From positions 1 to 64,000 of the forward strand of contig JAESUZ010004912.1 in NCBI GenBank assembly GCA_017311185.1: a stretch of DNA of 64,000 bases. Reading direction: 5' to 3'. The notes below the pieces were generated by a model. The model did not search any database. It was not told where the DNA came from and saw only the letters and a program-made list of their open reading frames with translations. The position numbers and the translations under genes were made by a program. Every line of letters starts with the position of its first letter. Position 1 is the first letter of the stretch. The stretch comes from Proteles cristata cristata (Eukaryota > Chordata > Mammalia > Carnivora > Hyaenidae). Below are positions 33,001-45,655 of the stretch, piece by piece.

Positions 33001-36000
33001 TGGCCAGGGATGACCCCTGCGCCCCTGTGTGGGCTGCCCCCATCTAAGGCCTGTGTCAGCGAGGGGTGTTGGGGGCCGCAGGGCCAGCTGCCAGGGGAGA
33101 AGGGCGGCCTAAGGGCAGAAATCCCCACAGGCACAGGCAGGGCCTTCGGCTGGGGGGCTGGACCTGGGAGGAGGCGGCTAAGTCCCTGGCCGTGGGGGGT
33201 CACATCGCCCAATGGGGGGCTGTGGTGGAGAGGTCTACCCATGAGGAAACAGGCCGTGACTTTGAGGGCCCCCAGCCCAGAAGGGGCACGTAGGAGGTGG
33301 GTGCGTGGCTGGCTGGGGTCTGGGGGCCTCGGGCCGGCCACTGTCCTCGGCTGCTGCCTGAGGAAGGATGGGCTCGTCCCCGTCCACGGGTGAGTCAGGA
33401 AACAGACGGTCACCCCCCCGGAGGCAGAGCTGGACACGTTTCCCAGACCAGGCATGTCCTGCTGCCAGTGCTCCAAGGAGTGGGGGTGCAGGGGGTCCCA
33501 TCCTGAGAAGCCTTGTGGGGAGGCTCCTCTCCCTGGGGCCGGGGGCGGCGAGGGGGAGGCAGGCTCCAGGGTCTGGGGCCCACCGCACTGGCCTGACGCA
33601 CCCACCAAGACCGCTGACCTCGCCCTCGGCTCCAAGGGCACAGAGACTGGGCACCGGGACGCTTCTGCGGTGGTGGGCAGCACCTCAGAATTTGGGGTCT
33701 GTGCATAGTGCCCTGGAGACGGCTGGCTGGGGAGGCAGAAGGCAGCTCCACCCCCGGCCGAGCCCGCCCCCTGACGCCCCCAGGCCAGCGACCATGCAGA
33801 GTCCTGGGCCAGGCCCCAGACCGCACCTCAGGCCAAGGGGCAGGTCTGCGGGGTCTCAGCAGGCACACGGGGAGCCCCACGCTCTCTCTCACGGGGGCCC
33901 CTGGACGGTGCAGGTGGGGGGCGGCCAGTGCTGGTGGACGTGTCCTAAGGGTCCTGGTCAGATCTGGGGGTGGCGCCACAGCCCCAGGGAGCTGGGGGAG
34001 GGGGGCAGCCGCGGGGGGGGAGGGGAGGGGCGTGTCAAGGCAGCTGGAGGCCTCTCAACTTCACAGAAAGATGCTGGGGAAGACCCCACCCATGGGTCCT
34101 TGGCGAGCAGGGTCCCCAAGGGGCGGGAGCCAAGGGGACCTTCCCTTTGACCTTCAGGCAGCTGCTCCTACCTCCCCGCACGGGCCCCGCGATGTGCCAA
34201 TCACTGGGGTCCTCGTGGACAGCAGGGGTGGGAAGCTGGTCTCCGGAGTCGGCTCTTGCACATTCACAGGAAAGAAGGCTCAGCACAGCCATGGAGAACG
34301 TGGGGACCGCGGAGTCCCTCAGGTCAGGTGCACCAAGGGCCTCCTCCCCACTGGAGCCGCACAGGCTCCCCCAGGCCCGGGCGGGGTCCCAGGAGCCTGT
34401 GTTCCCGCCCTCCCAGTGCACTGTGCTGTCTGCCCAGCCGGGCTGTGCTCTGGGTGCTGGGGGTGCCTACGGCCTCCTGTGCAAGGACCTCGCCCCCTGG
34501 GACTGCGTCCTGGGCAGGGCTGCAACCCCCTCACCCCTCGCCTGAGCAGAGCTAGCTCTGGAAGGTTCCAGAGGGGGCATGTCGCACCAGGACGCCGACG
34601 TTCACCACCAGGTGGCGCCCGGTTCCCGCACTCTTTCTGGGGGGCGTGGGCGCGTGCACAGGGCCCTGTCTGCATGCGTGTGCGTGCGCGTGTGTATGTG
34701 CGCATCTGAGCATGTGTGTGTGACCCTGTGAGGGAGCGGGCGTGTGGGACCACACGTGTGTGAGCGAGCGTGTGCACACTGGGACCAGAGTGTGGGCAAG
34801 GGGTGTGTAAGTGCCCGGGCACTTGGACACAAGAGCCTGAGCGTGAGTGAGTGTGGCCTCGCCCACTCCAGGTGCCCTGCAGTCGGGGACCCTGCCCCTT
34901 GGGGGTCAGCCGGGCGAGCAGCCTCGCTGGCCCAGGAACCACGGACGGAGAACATCCCGCAGCCTTTGTGGCCTGGGGGGCGTCCCCCACGGCTCCAGTG
35001 GCCTCAGCCCCGGCGCCCCCCAACACCAACTGGGACAGTCAGGTCTGCAGCCTGAATGCAGGGTGGCATTTCCCATTTCTGTGCCTGGTGCGTTCGGGGA
35101 CAGCGGCCATCGGTCCCTCTGCTCCCACAGTGTGGCCACGAAGCAACAGTCACTCGCGCCAGGGAGACCTCTTTGATCTAAGCGTCCCACTCAGTGGGGA
35201 CTCTGCCCCCAGCTGGCCAGTGATCCCCTGCTCTGTCCTGGGCCCTCCCTGCCTGGCCTAACCCCACAGACGGCTGCCCACCTCTGACCACCTGGGAGCT
35301 CGGCCCCAGTGCTCGAGGAAGTGCCCCAGATCCGACCTGGCGGGCACAGCAGGCCAGTCTGTGTCCCTCATCAAGAGGGGCCTTGGCCCCACTCAGCATA
35401 CACCCCAGTGGACCGTCGGGCCCCTTCGTGACCCAGCTACTTGGGTCATGTGACCCACCTGGTCTGGGCCCCTCTGAGGGAAGCCAGGGGCCGGGACGTG
35501 TGACCACTAAGACCTAAGGCCAGTGAGGCTTGAGAAGTGGCCAGATCTACCCCTCAGCTCTGCAGGTAGGAAGAGATGGGACCCGCCTACACGGGCCCCC
35601 CCAGCAGTGAGGCTGAGCAACCGCAGGGCCTCCTGCCCCTGGAAGAGAGCCTGTCATTCCCGGGCGTGGCCACGGCCACGGGTAGATGGAGAGATGCCCA
35701 TGTCCCCATTTTCCTGAAGAAAGAGGCCGTGGCCAGGGAGTGCAGCCAGCCGGGGGGGCACCCCCAGGAGCTGCCAGGGCCCCACAAAGCCAGAGCCCCA
35801 GAGCTGGACCTGGGACCAGGGTTGGTGACGGGGCACCAGCTGCAACAGGGGCAGGACGTCCACCTGTGGACACGTGGACGGATCTCGAGGAAGCGGATGT
35901 GGCCTTTGACCAGCAGATTACAGAGCTGGCCAGGTGGGAAAGTCAACAAAAGCTCTCAAGGAGCAGTTCGTGGGGACCTGCCGGCCCATCACCCCTGCAC

Positions 36001-36535
36001 AGGGTCAGCAGCGTGGGGGTGGGGCTCAGTGGTGGGGGCCCGGACTCCAGCCACAGACCCTCGGGGAGCAGAGCCCAGCACAGGGCAGGGAGCACAGACT
36101 GCCACCGTTAGTGGTCATCACCGCCCCATCCTGTAGGCAGTGAGTGCCCCACTGAGGCCGTGGGCCCGGGCCTGGGCGCGCCCCATGCATCTGGATGATA
36201 CCCAGGGGGCGGGGGGGGAGGGGGAGACTCGTACCCTGGGGTGGCCCCGTGGGAGGGCTGCCTGTGTGCAGCAGGCTCGGACGCCTGAGGGACAGAGGTC
36301 TGGCTCAGGGGCTTCCACGGCCCAGACCCCTCCTGGGCAGGGCAGGGGCCTTCGGGTCCCGCAGCAACAGCCCACGCGGCCCCAGGACACGGGCTTCCCC
36401 TTCCGCAACGACAGCCCCCAGACGAGCACAGAGGCCTTGGGAAGCCCGCCTGCCCCACCCGCCCCCATGAGATGGAAAGGACACAGCACGGAGCCCCCAG
36501 GGAAGACCCTGGACACAGAAATGTACATCTGGTGT
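33001..36535. other. Intergenic sequence, no gene seen; TG-rich tract at 34670-34830
   Basis: No gene is supported. Between about 34670 and 34830 there is an interrupted TGTGTG/TGCGTGCG tract with Z-DNA-like alternation. The rest is GC-rich without recognisable repeats. Confidence 0.5.
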
Positions 36536-36539
36536 TGGA

Positions 36540-36730
36540 TCGCGCCTCCCAAGCCCCTGGGGTGAAGTCCTCAGCCCCACGACCTCACAAGGAAACCCGA
36601 TTTGGAAATAGGGTCCTCGCAGGTGTTGAGTGAAGGCGAGGTCATGAGAGGTGGTCAGGACAGTGTCCTAGTGAAAAGGGGGGAATCTGAGTCGCAGGGA
36701 GAGGCCGTGTGGGGACCGTGGGGCCCCAGA
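36540..36730 (+). repeat. Old interspersed repeat, class not assigned
   Basis: GTGAAGTCCTCAGCCCC, CCCGATTTGGAAATAGGGTC and GCGAGGTCATGAGAGG follow the order of a common old mammalian repeat. A related copy appears to lie at 40780-41100. Confidence 0.5.
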
Positions 36731-36869
36731 GAAGCGGGACCCGCCAGCCCCAGGGGGAGGGACGAACAGACCCTCCCTCAGGGCCGTCCTGGGAGAGCGA
36801 CGTGGCGCCCCGAGGGCAGCTGCTCCCAAGGTTCACGGCTTGGACACAGGGACTCCGGGGGGTGGGCTA

Positions 36870-38220
36870 TCTTCTCGCTACTTTCCTGCATTTTCCCACA
36901 TTTTACTTAGTGACTATGTACCACGGTACGATTTTTTTAAGTTCCATCTCGTCCAGCAAAGGGAGTGACAGAGACTGAGGCCGAAAGGTGGATCCAGTAG
37001 TCAGTCAGCACACCGGACCCCGGGCAGCGAGGGCCACCATCCCAGAAGACAAGCTTCCCGGGTCACCGTGGGGAGGGGGCCGGGGGAGCCGGGCCGTGGC
37101 CCCGGGAGAGCCGGGGAGCCACGGGGTCGGGAAGGCAGGGCTGCACACGGTGAGCCTCCGGGCCCCGGGCAGGGCGTGCAGGTGAGGAAAGGGCCTCTTG
37201 GGGGCGGGCCGGGGCACAGCCGGCGGGGGCGGCATCAGCACCCCCCAGCCACGCTAGAAAACTCCACGGTGGTGACCCCAGGGGAGAGCCCTCTGCCAGG
37301 CCCTGCTGGCGCTGAGCGACTCCAGTCCTGGCTGGCAGTTCTTGGCAGTGAGTCCCGAGAGCACCAAGGTGCTTCCACGCCGGAGGTTTGTGGGAACACA
37401 GTGTGGCCCCCACACAGTGAGATGCGCGCCAGCTCCCCGGACAGCCAGTCAAGGGGCAGCAGGAACAGCTCCCACGATCGAGAGAAAACCCGGTCACGCG
37501 AGGCTGGCGAGACGGCAGCACAGGGGTGAGGATGGGCAGGCGCGGATGCCCACGCGCTTACGGGAGCTGAACCCCGAGCGTTCACAGAGGCACCGTGGGG
37601 GCCGAAGCGGGCCCTCGGGATGGGGTCGGAGAAGGCGGGGCTGCGGTCCGGAGAGAAAGCACTTCTCGGGCGAGAAGCAGGAAGGGCAGAGACAGACGGT
37701 CCACTCACTCGGAAGCAGCACGCGGGAAGCCAGAGCGGGAAGGTGTGTGTAGACAGGGGCACGCGGCCCGGCGGCGGCTGCGCCGTCGGAGCCACCAAGG
37801 GGCTCAGCGGAAAGAAACTGGCATCCCGGGGAAATGTCCCCAGAACAAAGGCAACGGGAGGCGCCGGCGGACTCGGCCGCTGGTGACAGAGGTGAGGACG
37901 GGCGCGGGGCTTCCGTGTAGTATTTCAGTCTCTTTCAGACACTGACCACGAGGACGGGCGTGGGCGCGGCGCAGGGTCCGTGGCACGCGGGCAGACGGGG
38001 CTGCTAGCACGTAACACAAGGGCTCCTGAGAAAGTGCTCAGTCAGCCCGACGGGAGGCAAAGAGCAGAAGAGACGGAGAAAGGGAGCCCGAGGCAGGAGG
38101 GGCTGGAGCCCCCGAGTCCCGATGGCTGCGTGCGGCACAGGCGCCGGGGGCGCCGGCTCCCGGGCCGCACAAACTCGCGGCTCGCCCCGTAAGCTGCCCG
38201 AGGAAACCCACTGTCAGCAT
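36870..38220. other. Intergenic sequence, no gene seen
   Basis: Purine-rich, GC-rich sequence without a supported gene. Part may be old L1 5' material, but no diagnostic motif could be fixed. Confidence 0.4.
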
Positions 38221-38450
38221 GAAGGCACACGTGAGTCTTCAAGGCAGAAGCATAAAAAAGATGCGCAAACGCACTGCAAACAAGGCCAAGTGACGTTATG
38301 AACAGCAAAGTAGACTTCAGAGCGACAACGATCAGCAGAGATGAAGAAGGTCATTTCATAACGATAAAATCTGGCTTCCTGGCAACAGCATAATCCATAG
38401 ATGAAAAATCAGTAAACGGGACATCGTCCAGATTAGAAACACCTGCTCTC

Positions 38451-38672
38451 TGGGGGGCACCTGGGGGCTCAGCGGGTTAAGCGTCCGACTTCGGCTCAGG
38501 TCACGATCTCACGGATCGTGGGTTCGGGCCCCGTGTCGGGCTCTGTGCTGACAGCTCGGAGCCCGGAGCCTGTTCCGGTCTGTGCCTCCCTCTCTCTCTG
38601 CCCCTCCCCCACTCACGCTCTGTCTCTGTCTCTTTGTCTCAAAAATAAATAAATAACAAACAAACAAACAAA
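38451..38672 (+). mobile_element. Can-SINE (felid type), well preserved
   Basis: GGGGCACCTGGGGGCTCAGC, GGTTAAGCGTCCGACTTCGG, GGGCTCTGTGCTGACAGCTC, CT-rich tract and an AAAAATAAATAAATAACAAA tail. Approximate target duplications AGAAACACCTGCTC (38435-38448) and AAGAACATCTGCTC (38673-38686). Confidence 0.9.
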
Positions 38673-38881
38673 AAGAACATCTGCTCGTTGAGAAACACGA
38701 CAGGGCAACAATGGCAACCCACACACTGGAACGGATCTCTCGGCAAACCCTGCGTCTGGAGGAGGACTTGTGTGCAGAACAGATCAAGAAGTGTCAGAAC
38801 TGAATCATAACCAAATAATCTGATTTTAAAATGTGCAGAAGACGTGAACAGACACTTGACCAAAGGAGGTACATGGAGGGT

Positions 38882-39040
38882 GGGGGCGCCTGGGTGGTTC
38901 AGTCGTTTGAGCACGTGACTCAGCTCAGGTCGTGATCTTGAGAGGCAGGAGTCTGAGCCCCGCTTGGGATTCGCTCTCCCTCTCTCTCCCTGCTCCCCCC
39001 TGCTTCTCTCTCAAAATAATAAATAAGCTTTAAAAACAAA
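38882..39040 (+). mobile_element. Can-SINE, older variant
   Basis: Head GGGGGCGCCTGGGTGGTTCA and GCTCAGGTCGTGATCTTGAG, then CTGAGCCCCGCTTGGGATTC, a (CT)n tract and an AATAATAAATAAGC tail. It lacks the CTGTGCTGACAGCTCGGAGC segment of the other copies, so it belongs to a different, probably older subfamily. Confidence 0.85.
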
Positions 39041-39480
39041 AGAAGACACACGATGGCCAGGAAGCGCGTGTGTGCGGGATGCCGCTACGCGCCTGTTACA
39101 ATGGCCACGGTGCTCGCGCCAGTGCTGGGCAGACAGAGGGTGTGGGGGTGCAAAACGGTGGGGACACTCCGGGGGCAGGTGGCCAGGTCCATAAAAAAGT
39201 CAGAAAGGCACCAGCCATGTGCTCCAGTCACGCCACGCGTGGGCGTCTGCCCAAGAGAAAGGGGAGCGTGTGCCCACGTGATTTGTGCGCACACGGTCCC
39301 GGCAGCGCCAATGTGGAAGCATCCCAGCGGCTGGCGCCCCTCGGCCACGAAACGGAACAAAGCATTGATCAGGCAACGACGAGGATGGATCTCAAACAAT
39401 TTTGCGCAAAATGCTGAATGAAATCGGCCACGCGGAAGAATCCACGCGGCATTTTTCTACTGACATAAAAATCTAAAAAC

Positions 39481-40775
39481 TGCGCCGGAGTCTGCGGTGT
39501 GTGTGCTGGGCCTGTGTGCCCGTGCGGGTGGGTCCCCCAAGGGCGCGACGCCTCCCGGGGCCCCTGCTGTCCCTGTGGCGGTGACGGGCATGTGGTTGGG
39601 TCAAAGCCCATTCACCCATACTCTTCAAATGCACGCGGGTTTCCTGCGGGCCGGTTACACCGGACAGAGCTGCTGAAACAGCCCCACGAGGCCACGCGCC
39701 CACCCTCTGGGGGCGGACGGACTGTCCTGTGCCTTCGCCTCCTCCAGAAAGCGCGCCCGGACTCCGCCACTGCAGCGGGGCCGGGAGCGGGGCCCGCGGG
39801 GGTGTCTGGTGTCCTCCACGGGGTCCGGGCACCGCCCGCCGGGGCCCTCTGCCCCTCTCCTGCCTCGCGTCCCCCGGAAACGCTGCAGAGGGAGGACAAG
39901 GCACCCCCACCTGTCCCCGAAGGTGACTCGGCCACGCCGTCCCTGTCCCCTCCACCGGTGCTCAGGTCAGGGGCAGGCCAGGGTCAGAGGGACCTCCGTG
40001 TGCCTCAACCCAGCGCAGCGCACTTAGCCCAGCCACGGGCTGCCTTCGCAGGAGGGGACAGCGGATTCGGCTGCTCCCAAGGCCGGTCTCAGCCCCCTGC
40101 CCCCTGAGGTTGGGGGGTCTGCAGCCTCGGACCCCCAGGGACCTACCCTGCCACGCAGGCTTTCTCGGGGCCTTGGCCCTCTAGTCCAGTGTGTTCTGGG
40201 GCCTTCTGGGGGCCGGCCAGCAGCGGCTGCCGGCTGCGAGTACTTGCTGAGCAAGTAGGGAGCACCTGAGGCTCGCCTGGGCCGGCCCGGGGACGTCCCA
40301 CTCCTGGGACGGAGTGGCCGTGGACACCCACCTGGGCCCGTATGGCGTGCTTGTGTCCTCCCTGACCAGCCACGTGGAACTGGCCATTGTGGGCCAGGGG
40401 GGCACTGGTCTTGCTCCCTGACCATTGCAGGCCACACCCGGGCAGTGCCAGGCCCCTCAGACCCGGCCCTGCCCCCCCTCGCCTGCGGCCTCTCCCCTTC
40501 ATGCAGGGCCCCTGCTTTCCCCCACTCCTGCTCCTCGTTTATCCATTTCTTCCAGCTCACTCCAGAGCCAGGACACTCTCTGGCGTGGCCTCTCCTTACC
40601 TTGGCCCCAGCTCCTGGCCTTGAGGGTCTGTCTCTGCCCCTCTTTTAGCCCACCTCCTCCAGGAAGCCTTCCTGGGCTGCTCAGGGCCTTCGCAGCTCAG
40701 AGGTGCGTCTGCGCTCAGAGACCACCTGACTCATGGCCTGGAAGGACCCTCCCCCGGCCTGATTACTTCCCACAC
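39481..40775. other. Intergenic sequence, no gene seen; possible L2 scrap
   Basis: No gene supported. The stretch around 40655-40690 (CACCTCCTCCAGGAAGCCTT) resembles the 3' end of L2 elements, but it is too short to be certain. Confidence 0.4.
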
Positions 40776-40779
40776 CATC

Positions 40780-41100
40780 TCTCATGAACCCCCTGTTTGT
40801 GACCCCCCCAAATTCATACATTGAAGCTCTTACCCGAAGGGAATGGAATTGGGAAGTGGGGACCTTGGGAGGTGACGGGGTCCTGAGGGTGGGGCCCCCA
40901 CGACAGGATCCGTGCCCCTGTGAGAAGATCTCCCCGTGTAAGCACGCAGCAAGAAGGCGCCAGCCGCAGCCGGAAGAGCCGTCCCCACAACGTGGCCCCA
41001 CGTGACGGAGAGAAGCAAATGTGTGCTGTGGACACGCTGCCCCGTCTGGGTGCGGCTGGAATTGGACACCCCCCAACGTGACCCCCTAACCCTAATGTGC
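40780..41100 (+). repeat. Old interspersed repeat, class not assigned
   Basis: CATACATTGAAGCTCTTACC, GGAAGTGGGGACCTTGGGAG and CTGTGAGAAGATCTCCCCGT follow a familiar ancient repeat order, similar to the copy at 36540. Confidence 0.5.
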
Positions 41101-44100
41101 TCGTCACCGCCAGGCTCGGGGGGGGTGGGGTCAGATACCCTGCCCTGGTGGCCTCCACCCCCTGGCCCCCGGCGGAGAGCAAACACTCGAGAACCCACCA
41201 CCTCCACAGCTGGACGGCCAGGTAACCCCCCGCTTGGCTCGCGGTGTGCCTGCCACCCGGGCCCAAACCCCGAATCCTGCCCGAACAACCTTATCTGTTT
41301 GCTTTTCACCCAACATCCGCTGGCAACCGGGGCCCCAGCGCGGAGGTGCGGGAGGCACTCAGCCAAGGCTGGGGGCCAGCCAGGGGCCTGGGGGCACATC
41401 ACTGTAGCCGCTCCCAGGGGGCCCTCGGCTGAGGGGACAGCGGATTCTGGACCCTCGACCTGGAGCTGGGGGAACAAGCCAGTGAGCTTCTGTGGGAAGC
41501 AGCACAAGTCCTCTGATAGAGGGAGGGGGTGCCGGTTGGCGCCCTGACCCCGGGTGGGTAGCACCCACCCCAAATCCAGGTCCAGGGGCAGCCAGGGGTT
41601 AAAAGTGCAGCTGGAGCAGGGTCAGGTGTGGGGTGCGGGGGGAGCCCGCAGGGTGGCCCTGGGGCCCCGTGCCTGTGGCGCGGGCTCACAGGCTCTGTTC
41701 TTGTTCTGACCCCAGCAGCCAGCGGGCAGCAAGAGCCAGCCCAGGAGCGGGCAGAAGGCCGGGAGGGCGGGGCAGGCTGGGGTGTGGCGAGGGTACCTGG
41801 AGTAAGAGCCCCGCAGCGCCAGGGTTGGGGGTCCTGAGAAAGAGGGGCTGCGGATCGCGGGGGGCGGGGATCACGAATGACACTGGGAGTGGAGATAGAG
41901 AGAAGGAAGGGCACCGGCTGGGCCCCCAGCTGCACACGGATCTTGGGGCAAAGGTGGGGCCGGGGTGACTCTCGCCACAGGCCAGAGGCCCCTCCTCACC
42001 CAGGTGCCCTCCCAGGCCCCTCCAGGCCCCAGATCTCCTGGTCTGCACAATGTCCCCAGTTGCCAGGTGCCCAGGGGCTGAGCCCAGCCCCACGGGGAGC
42101 AGGAGAGGCCATGCCCCCAGCTCCTCAGGCCTGCCCTTGATGCCAGGGGTCCAGGGCGCCTGCTTTGCACCCAGCAATGGCACGCCTTGTGGGCCACACA
42201 CGCCACAGCCTCCCTGGCTGCTGCCGGGCCCACCTCCCAGGGAGGTCTCGGCCGCTGGCCAGGCCCGGGACGCAGCTGCCACTAAGGCAAATCCTGGCTC
42301 CCGTATGGAAAGCTTTCCCCAGAGCCATGGTTTTCAGTACTTTGATCTGACAGTAGTCACTGGGACTGAGCCTTGAGCTTGGGGCGAAGCCTGACCTGCG
42401 CCCCTGAGGAATGTCACACCTGGGAGGCGGGGCCCAGAGGGGCTGGCTGACCACTTTCACCTCCAGAAACCTGGGTCCAGCAAACCCAGGCTCTTGGGGG
42501 ACCCTGAGCCTGTTCAGGAGGTTTCTGGAAGCACTTGCCAGCGGTGAATGCCAATGTCCTCAAGCAGGCTTCAGTCCCAAGTGAAGGTCAGGTCAAGGCC
42601 CCAGGAGAGCCACTACCGGGGGGCCAGCACCCACCCTCCCGAGAGGGTGATGAAGGGCCCCTTGGCGGAGACACTGGGCCCTGGGCCAGACGGTGCTGCT
42701 CAGGGCCCCGCCAGGCAGACAGAGGGTGAGGGCAAGGGTCTGAGCTGGAGCGAGAGGCCGAACAATCACCCGCTTGTCCAGCCTGTGGGTTCCGCTTCCC
42801 AGGGCTGGCCAGCAGGCCGTGCCTTTAGCGCCCGCGCGGCCGGGAACAATGGCAGCACACACTCTTATCTCCTACTGTTTGCTCAGCACGTTCAAGGCTC
42901 CCGGGTCAGCAAAGAGAAGCACCATTCTGCCTGATTTCCTGCCACACCGGTGTATAGAAAGGGACGTGGGACCCACGGCCCCAGGCGTGAGCCGTCCACT
43001 AACTGCACACAAGGCCTGAACAGCCCGGAGGTGACAGATCCTGGGATGTTCAGCTTTTTCCAGGAAACCCAACCCGAACCTCGCACATCCGCACGTGCAC
43101 AGGCTTCTTAGTCCCGGCCCCTGGGCAGCCCCGTGGCAGCGCTGGTGACCCACATTCTTCTGGGCCATCCTAGAGCCCTTCAAGCTGCCAGGCGTATCAC
43201 TGGGGACCCCAGCGTAGGGGCCCCTTGCCTGCCACAAGCCCTGGCCCTTCCCCCAGGCCCTGCAAGTCTGTGATCCAGGAGTGTGCGTGTGACCAGTTCC
43301 CTCTCTGGCTCCACCCCTTGCTGTCCCCCTGGCAGGGGGCACCTGAGGCCTGGGCACCTTCCAGGCCCTGGGGCACAGGGAGAACAGGTGGGGGCAAGGC
43401 ACGGTTGGGAGACAGGACAGCACCCAACCTGCAGGGAACTGAGCAGAGAAGTGGGGAGGGGCCGTCAGCAGGGAGGCAGGGAGCAGCCCGTGCCAAGGCC
43501 CTGTGGTTGGGTGCCTGCTGGGAGGGGGAGCAGGCAGCCTCGTGGCTGGGTGGGACATCCACTGATGGGTGGGCAATGCAGCTGGGGGCCTCGTAAGGGT
43601 CCAGGCAGAATTCAGGCAGAGAACAAGGTCTGGGGCTCGATTCCACTGGCAGCCGTGGCCCCAGGGGACCTCAGGGGGTGGCTTTAACCGGTGGAGAGAG
43701 CCCCAGGCAGCCCAGGTACTTAGCCCAGCAGGATTCTGGGCCTCTCTCCTTATCCTGCCTGTCCCAAGGTCTGCTAAGTCACCTCCCCACTGCCCCCCGT
43801 CTAGGCACCCTTACCCACCGAGCACCCTGGCCAGGGCTAAGGTTCTAGGAGGGCCCACTCACCTGTCCCTATGGGACCTCAGGCCCCACCCAAGAGCCCA
43901 CCACCTCTACCTTCAGAGCTTTGTGAGATCCCAGTGAGGGTGCGAGCTCTCCAAGGGCAGGGAGAAGCCCCACAGTGGCCCCATGGCAGAGCCTGGGCAG
44001 TCCTCACCCCTTGTGCCCAGGCTTCTGGCCACAGTGACCCCAGCAGGGATGGTTCTGGGCAGGAGGGCATCTTGGAACCCCTCCTTATCCTCCTCTGCTT

Positions 44101-44212
44101 CTGAGTTAAAGGAAAAAGCAGGTGTGGGAGTGCCACAAGCACACCCAGGGGCCTGCTGCCCACCTGGCCAGGCCCAGGGGCCCGAGGCCGGCCGCCCGCT
44201 GGATGCAGTTAA
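41101..44212. other. MUC6 distal 5' flank, no gene seen
   Basis: No gene supported. Two TTATCT motifs followed closely by TGTTTGC occur at 41291-41303 and 42864-42885; these fit GATA and FOXA binding patterns and are treated as candidate enhancer elements among the findings. Confidence 0.5.
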
Positions 44213-44228
44213 AACAGTTTTGTGTTAA

Positions 44229-44417
44229 GGGGCGCCCGGGTGGCTCAGTCGGCTCAGGTCATGATCTCACAGTTCGTGAGTTCGAGCCCCGCGTCGGGCT
44301 CTGTGCTGACAGCTCGGAGGCTGGAGCTGCTTCGGATTCTGTGTCTCCCTCTCTCTCTGCCCCTCTCCTGCTCACACTTTGTCTCTCAAACATAAACACT
44401 ATAAACATTTTCTTAAA
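44229..44417 (+). mobile_element. Can-SINE (felid type) with internal deletion
   Basis: Head GGGGCGCCCGGGTGGCTCAG lacks the usual TTAAGCGTCCGACTTC segment and goes straight to GGCTCAGGTCATGATCTC, then GCCCCGCGTCGGGCTCTGTG, CT-rich tract and tail. Diverged target duplications AACAGTTTTGTGTTAA (44213-44228) and AACAATTTTATATTAA (44418-44433). Confidence 0.9.
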
Positions 44418-44433
44418 AACAATTTTATATTAA

Positions 44434-45550
44434 AACTATAGTTCAAGGTAAACGCAGGTTGTCTGTGAGGCAGGGTGCAGCCCCATGTGGGGAGCCCAGA
44501 GTTCCTGCACCCAAATCCCTGTGGGGCCAGAACTAATCTCAGGAAAGGAGAAGCCCCCGTACCAGGGCCCCAGACTCCTTCCTACATGGGGTCCACACAG
44601 GCTCCCACTTAGGGCCAGGCCGCCCTAGAGAATCATCAGACCCATACCTGCTCCCCGACTGCTGCAGGACCCCACAGAGGATCCAATCACACACACGTCC
44701 TGACACAACCTGACCATGACCATGACCTTGACCTCTGCCCTGATCATGATCCTCATCCTGGGCCTAACCCTGACCCGTCTCTTGGTGCTGGCCTGTGTCC
44801 TGCCTACTCCCTATCCCCTGAGCCATGCCACCCCTCCAGCCACACCCTTCTCCCAGGAGGCGGTGGGCACAGCCCCTGCTCCTCTGCCTGGGAGGCTGGC
44901 ACCCAGCCTCCACGGAGATGCCCTCCCAGATGGGCAGCCCCTGTGGCCACTTCAGCTCAGAGCTGCGGGGGTCAGAAAAGAGAAACAGGGGCCCTTCTGG
45001 GCACAGTGGGACCACCCTGGTGCTGCCCCTCCCAGGGGCTGGCAGGGAAGGGTCCCCAGGGAGGAGGTGCCTGGCGGGGGTCCCTGTACTTTGGGGGTGG
45101 TATTGGCGACAGAGGTGTCCCAAGGCCTGCTGCGGTCAGTGACTGCCCCACCCCTGGGGTCCCGCCCCAAAATGCTTCCTTCCACTGGGTGGTCTTTCCT
45201 CCCAGGCAGAGGCAGGGCTGGGTGTGCTGGCACCTCTAGGTAGAGGATGGAGTCCTCCCCAGGGGCACCTGAGCACTTTGGGCTCCCCGGCCAGGGACAA
45301 GGGGGTGCCCAGGGTGCCCGCATGCCTCCCTACGGTGTGGCTGATGGTGCCCCTGACACCTCGGCCGGAGCAAACACGGGGTGTGTCTGCAAGGCTCTGG
45401 AGGGCCCGTGCTGGCCCCTGCCCGGAGGCCGACGATACCGGGGCTACCGCCCACCAAAGAGCTTTCCGAAAGCCAAGTCCTGATAAAGCAGCGCCCAAGA
45501 TCCTGTCCAGCCACCCCTGCGCCCAGTGGGTGAGGCAGAGGTGGAGCCTG
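44434..45550. other. MUC6 proximal 5' flank, no gene seen
   Basis: Unique-looking sequence with a TGACC/TGACCTTGACC-rich stretch at 44700-44780 and a GATAAA motif at about 45482, close to the MUC6 TATA box. Confidence 0.5.
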
Positions 45551-45557
45551 GAGCCGC

Positions 45558-45564
45558 TATATAA
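45558..45564 (+). promoter_or_regulatory. MUC6: MUC6 TATA box
   Basis: CCGCTATATAAGGCATCC lies 92-98 bases upstream of the start codon. Transcription should start near 45590, leaving a 5' UTR of about 65 bases (inference). The core ATATAAGGC is the same as in the MUC2 promoter. Confidence 0.75.
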
Positions 45565-45655
45565 GGCATCCAAGACGCCTTACGTCCAGGCGCACAGGTG
45601 CAGCGAGCCTGCCCAGTGAGGGGCCAGCTCCAGCGGTGACCTCTCTTCACGCGTC

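Larger units (their letters stand above)
38225..39480 (+). mobile_element. LINE-1 ORF2 remnants carrying two SINEs
   Basis: Plus-strand L1-like pieces: GCAAAGTAGACTTCAGAGCG (about 38306) and, after a SINE at 38451-38672, GAGGACTTGTGTGCAGAACA, GATTTTAAAATGTGCAGAAG and ACGTGAACAGACACTTGACC. After the second SINE (38882-39040), GAAGACACACGATGGCCAGG continues the ORF2 end. Heavily mutated. Confidence 0.7.

Noticed and set aside
35870..35945. Possible isolated exon (peptide ADVAFDQQITELARWESQ)
   Set aside because: No splice-consistent partner, no recognisable family and stop codons nearby; it looked coding only over about 70 bases.
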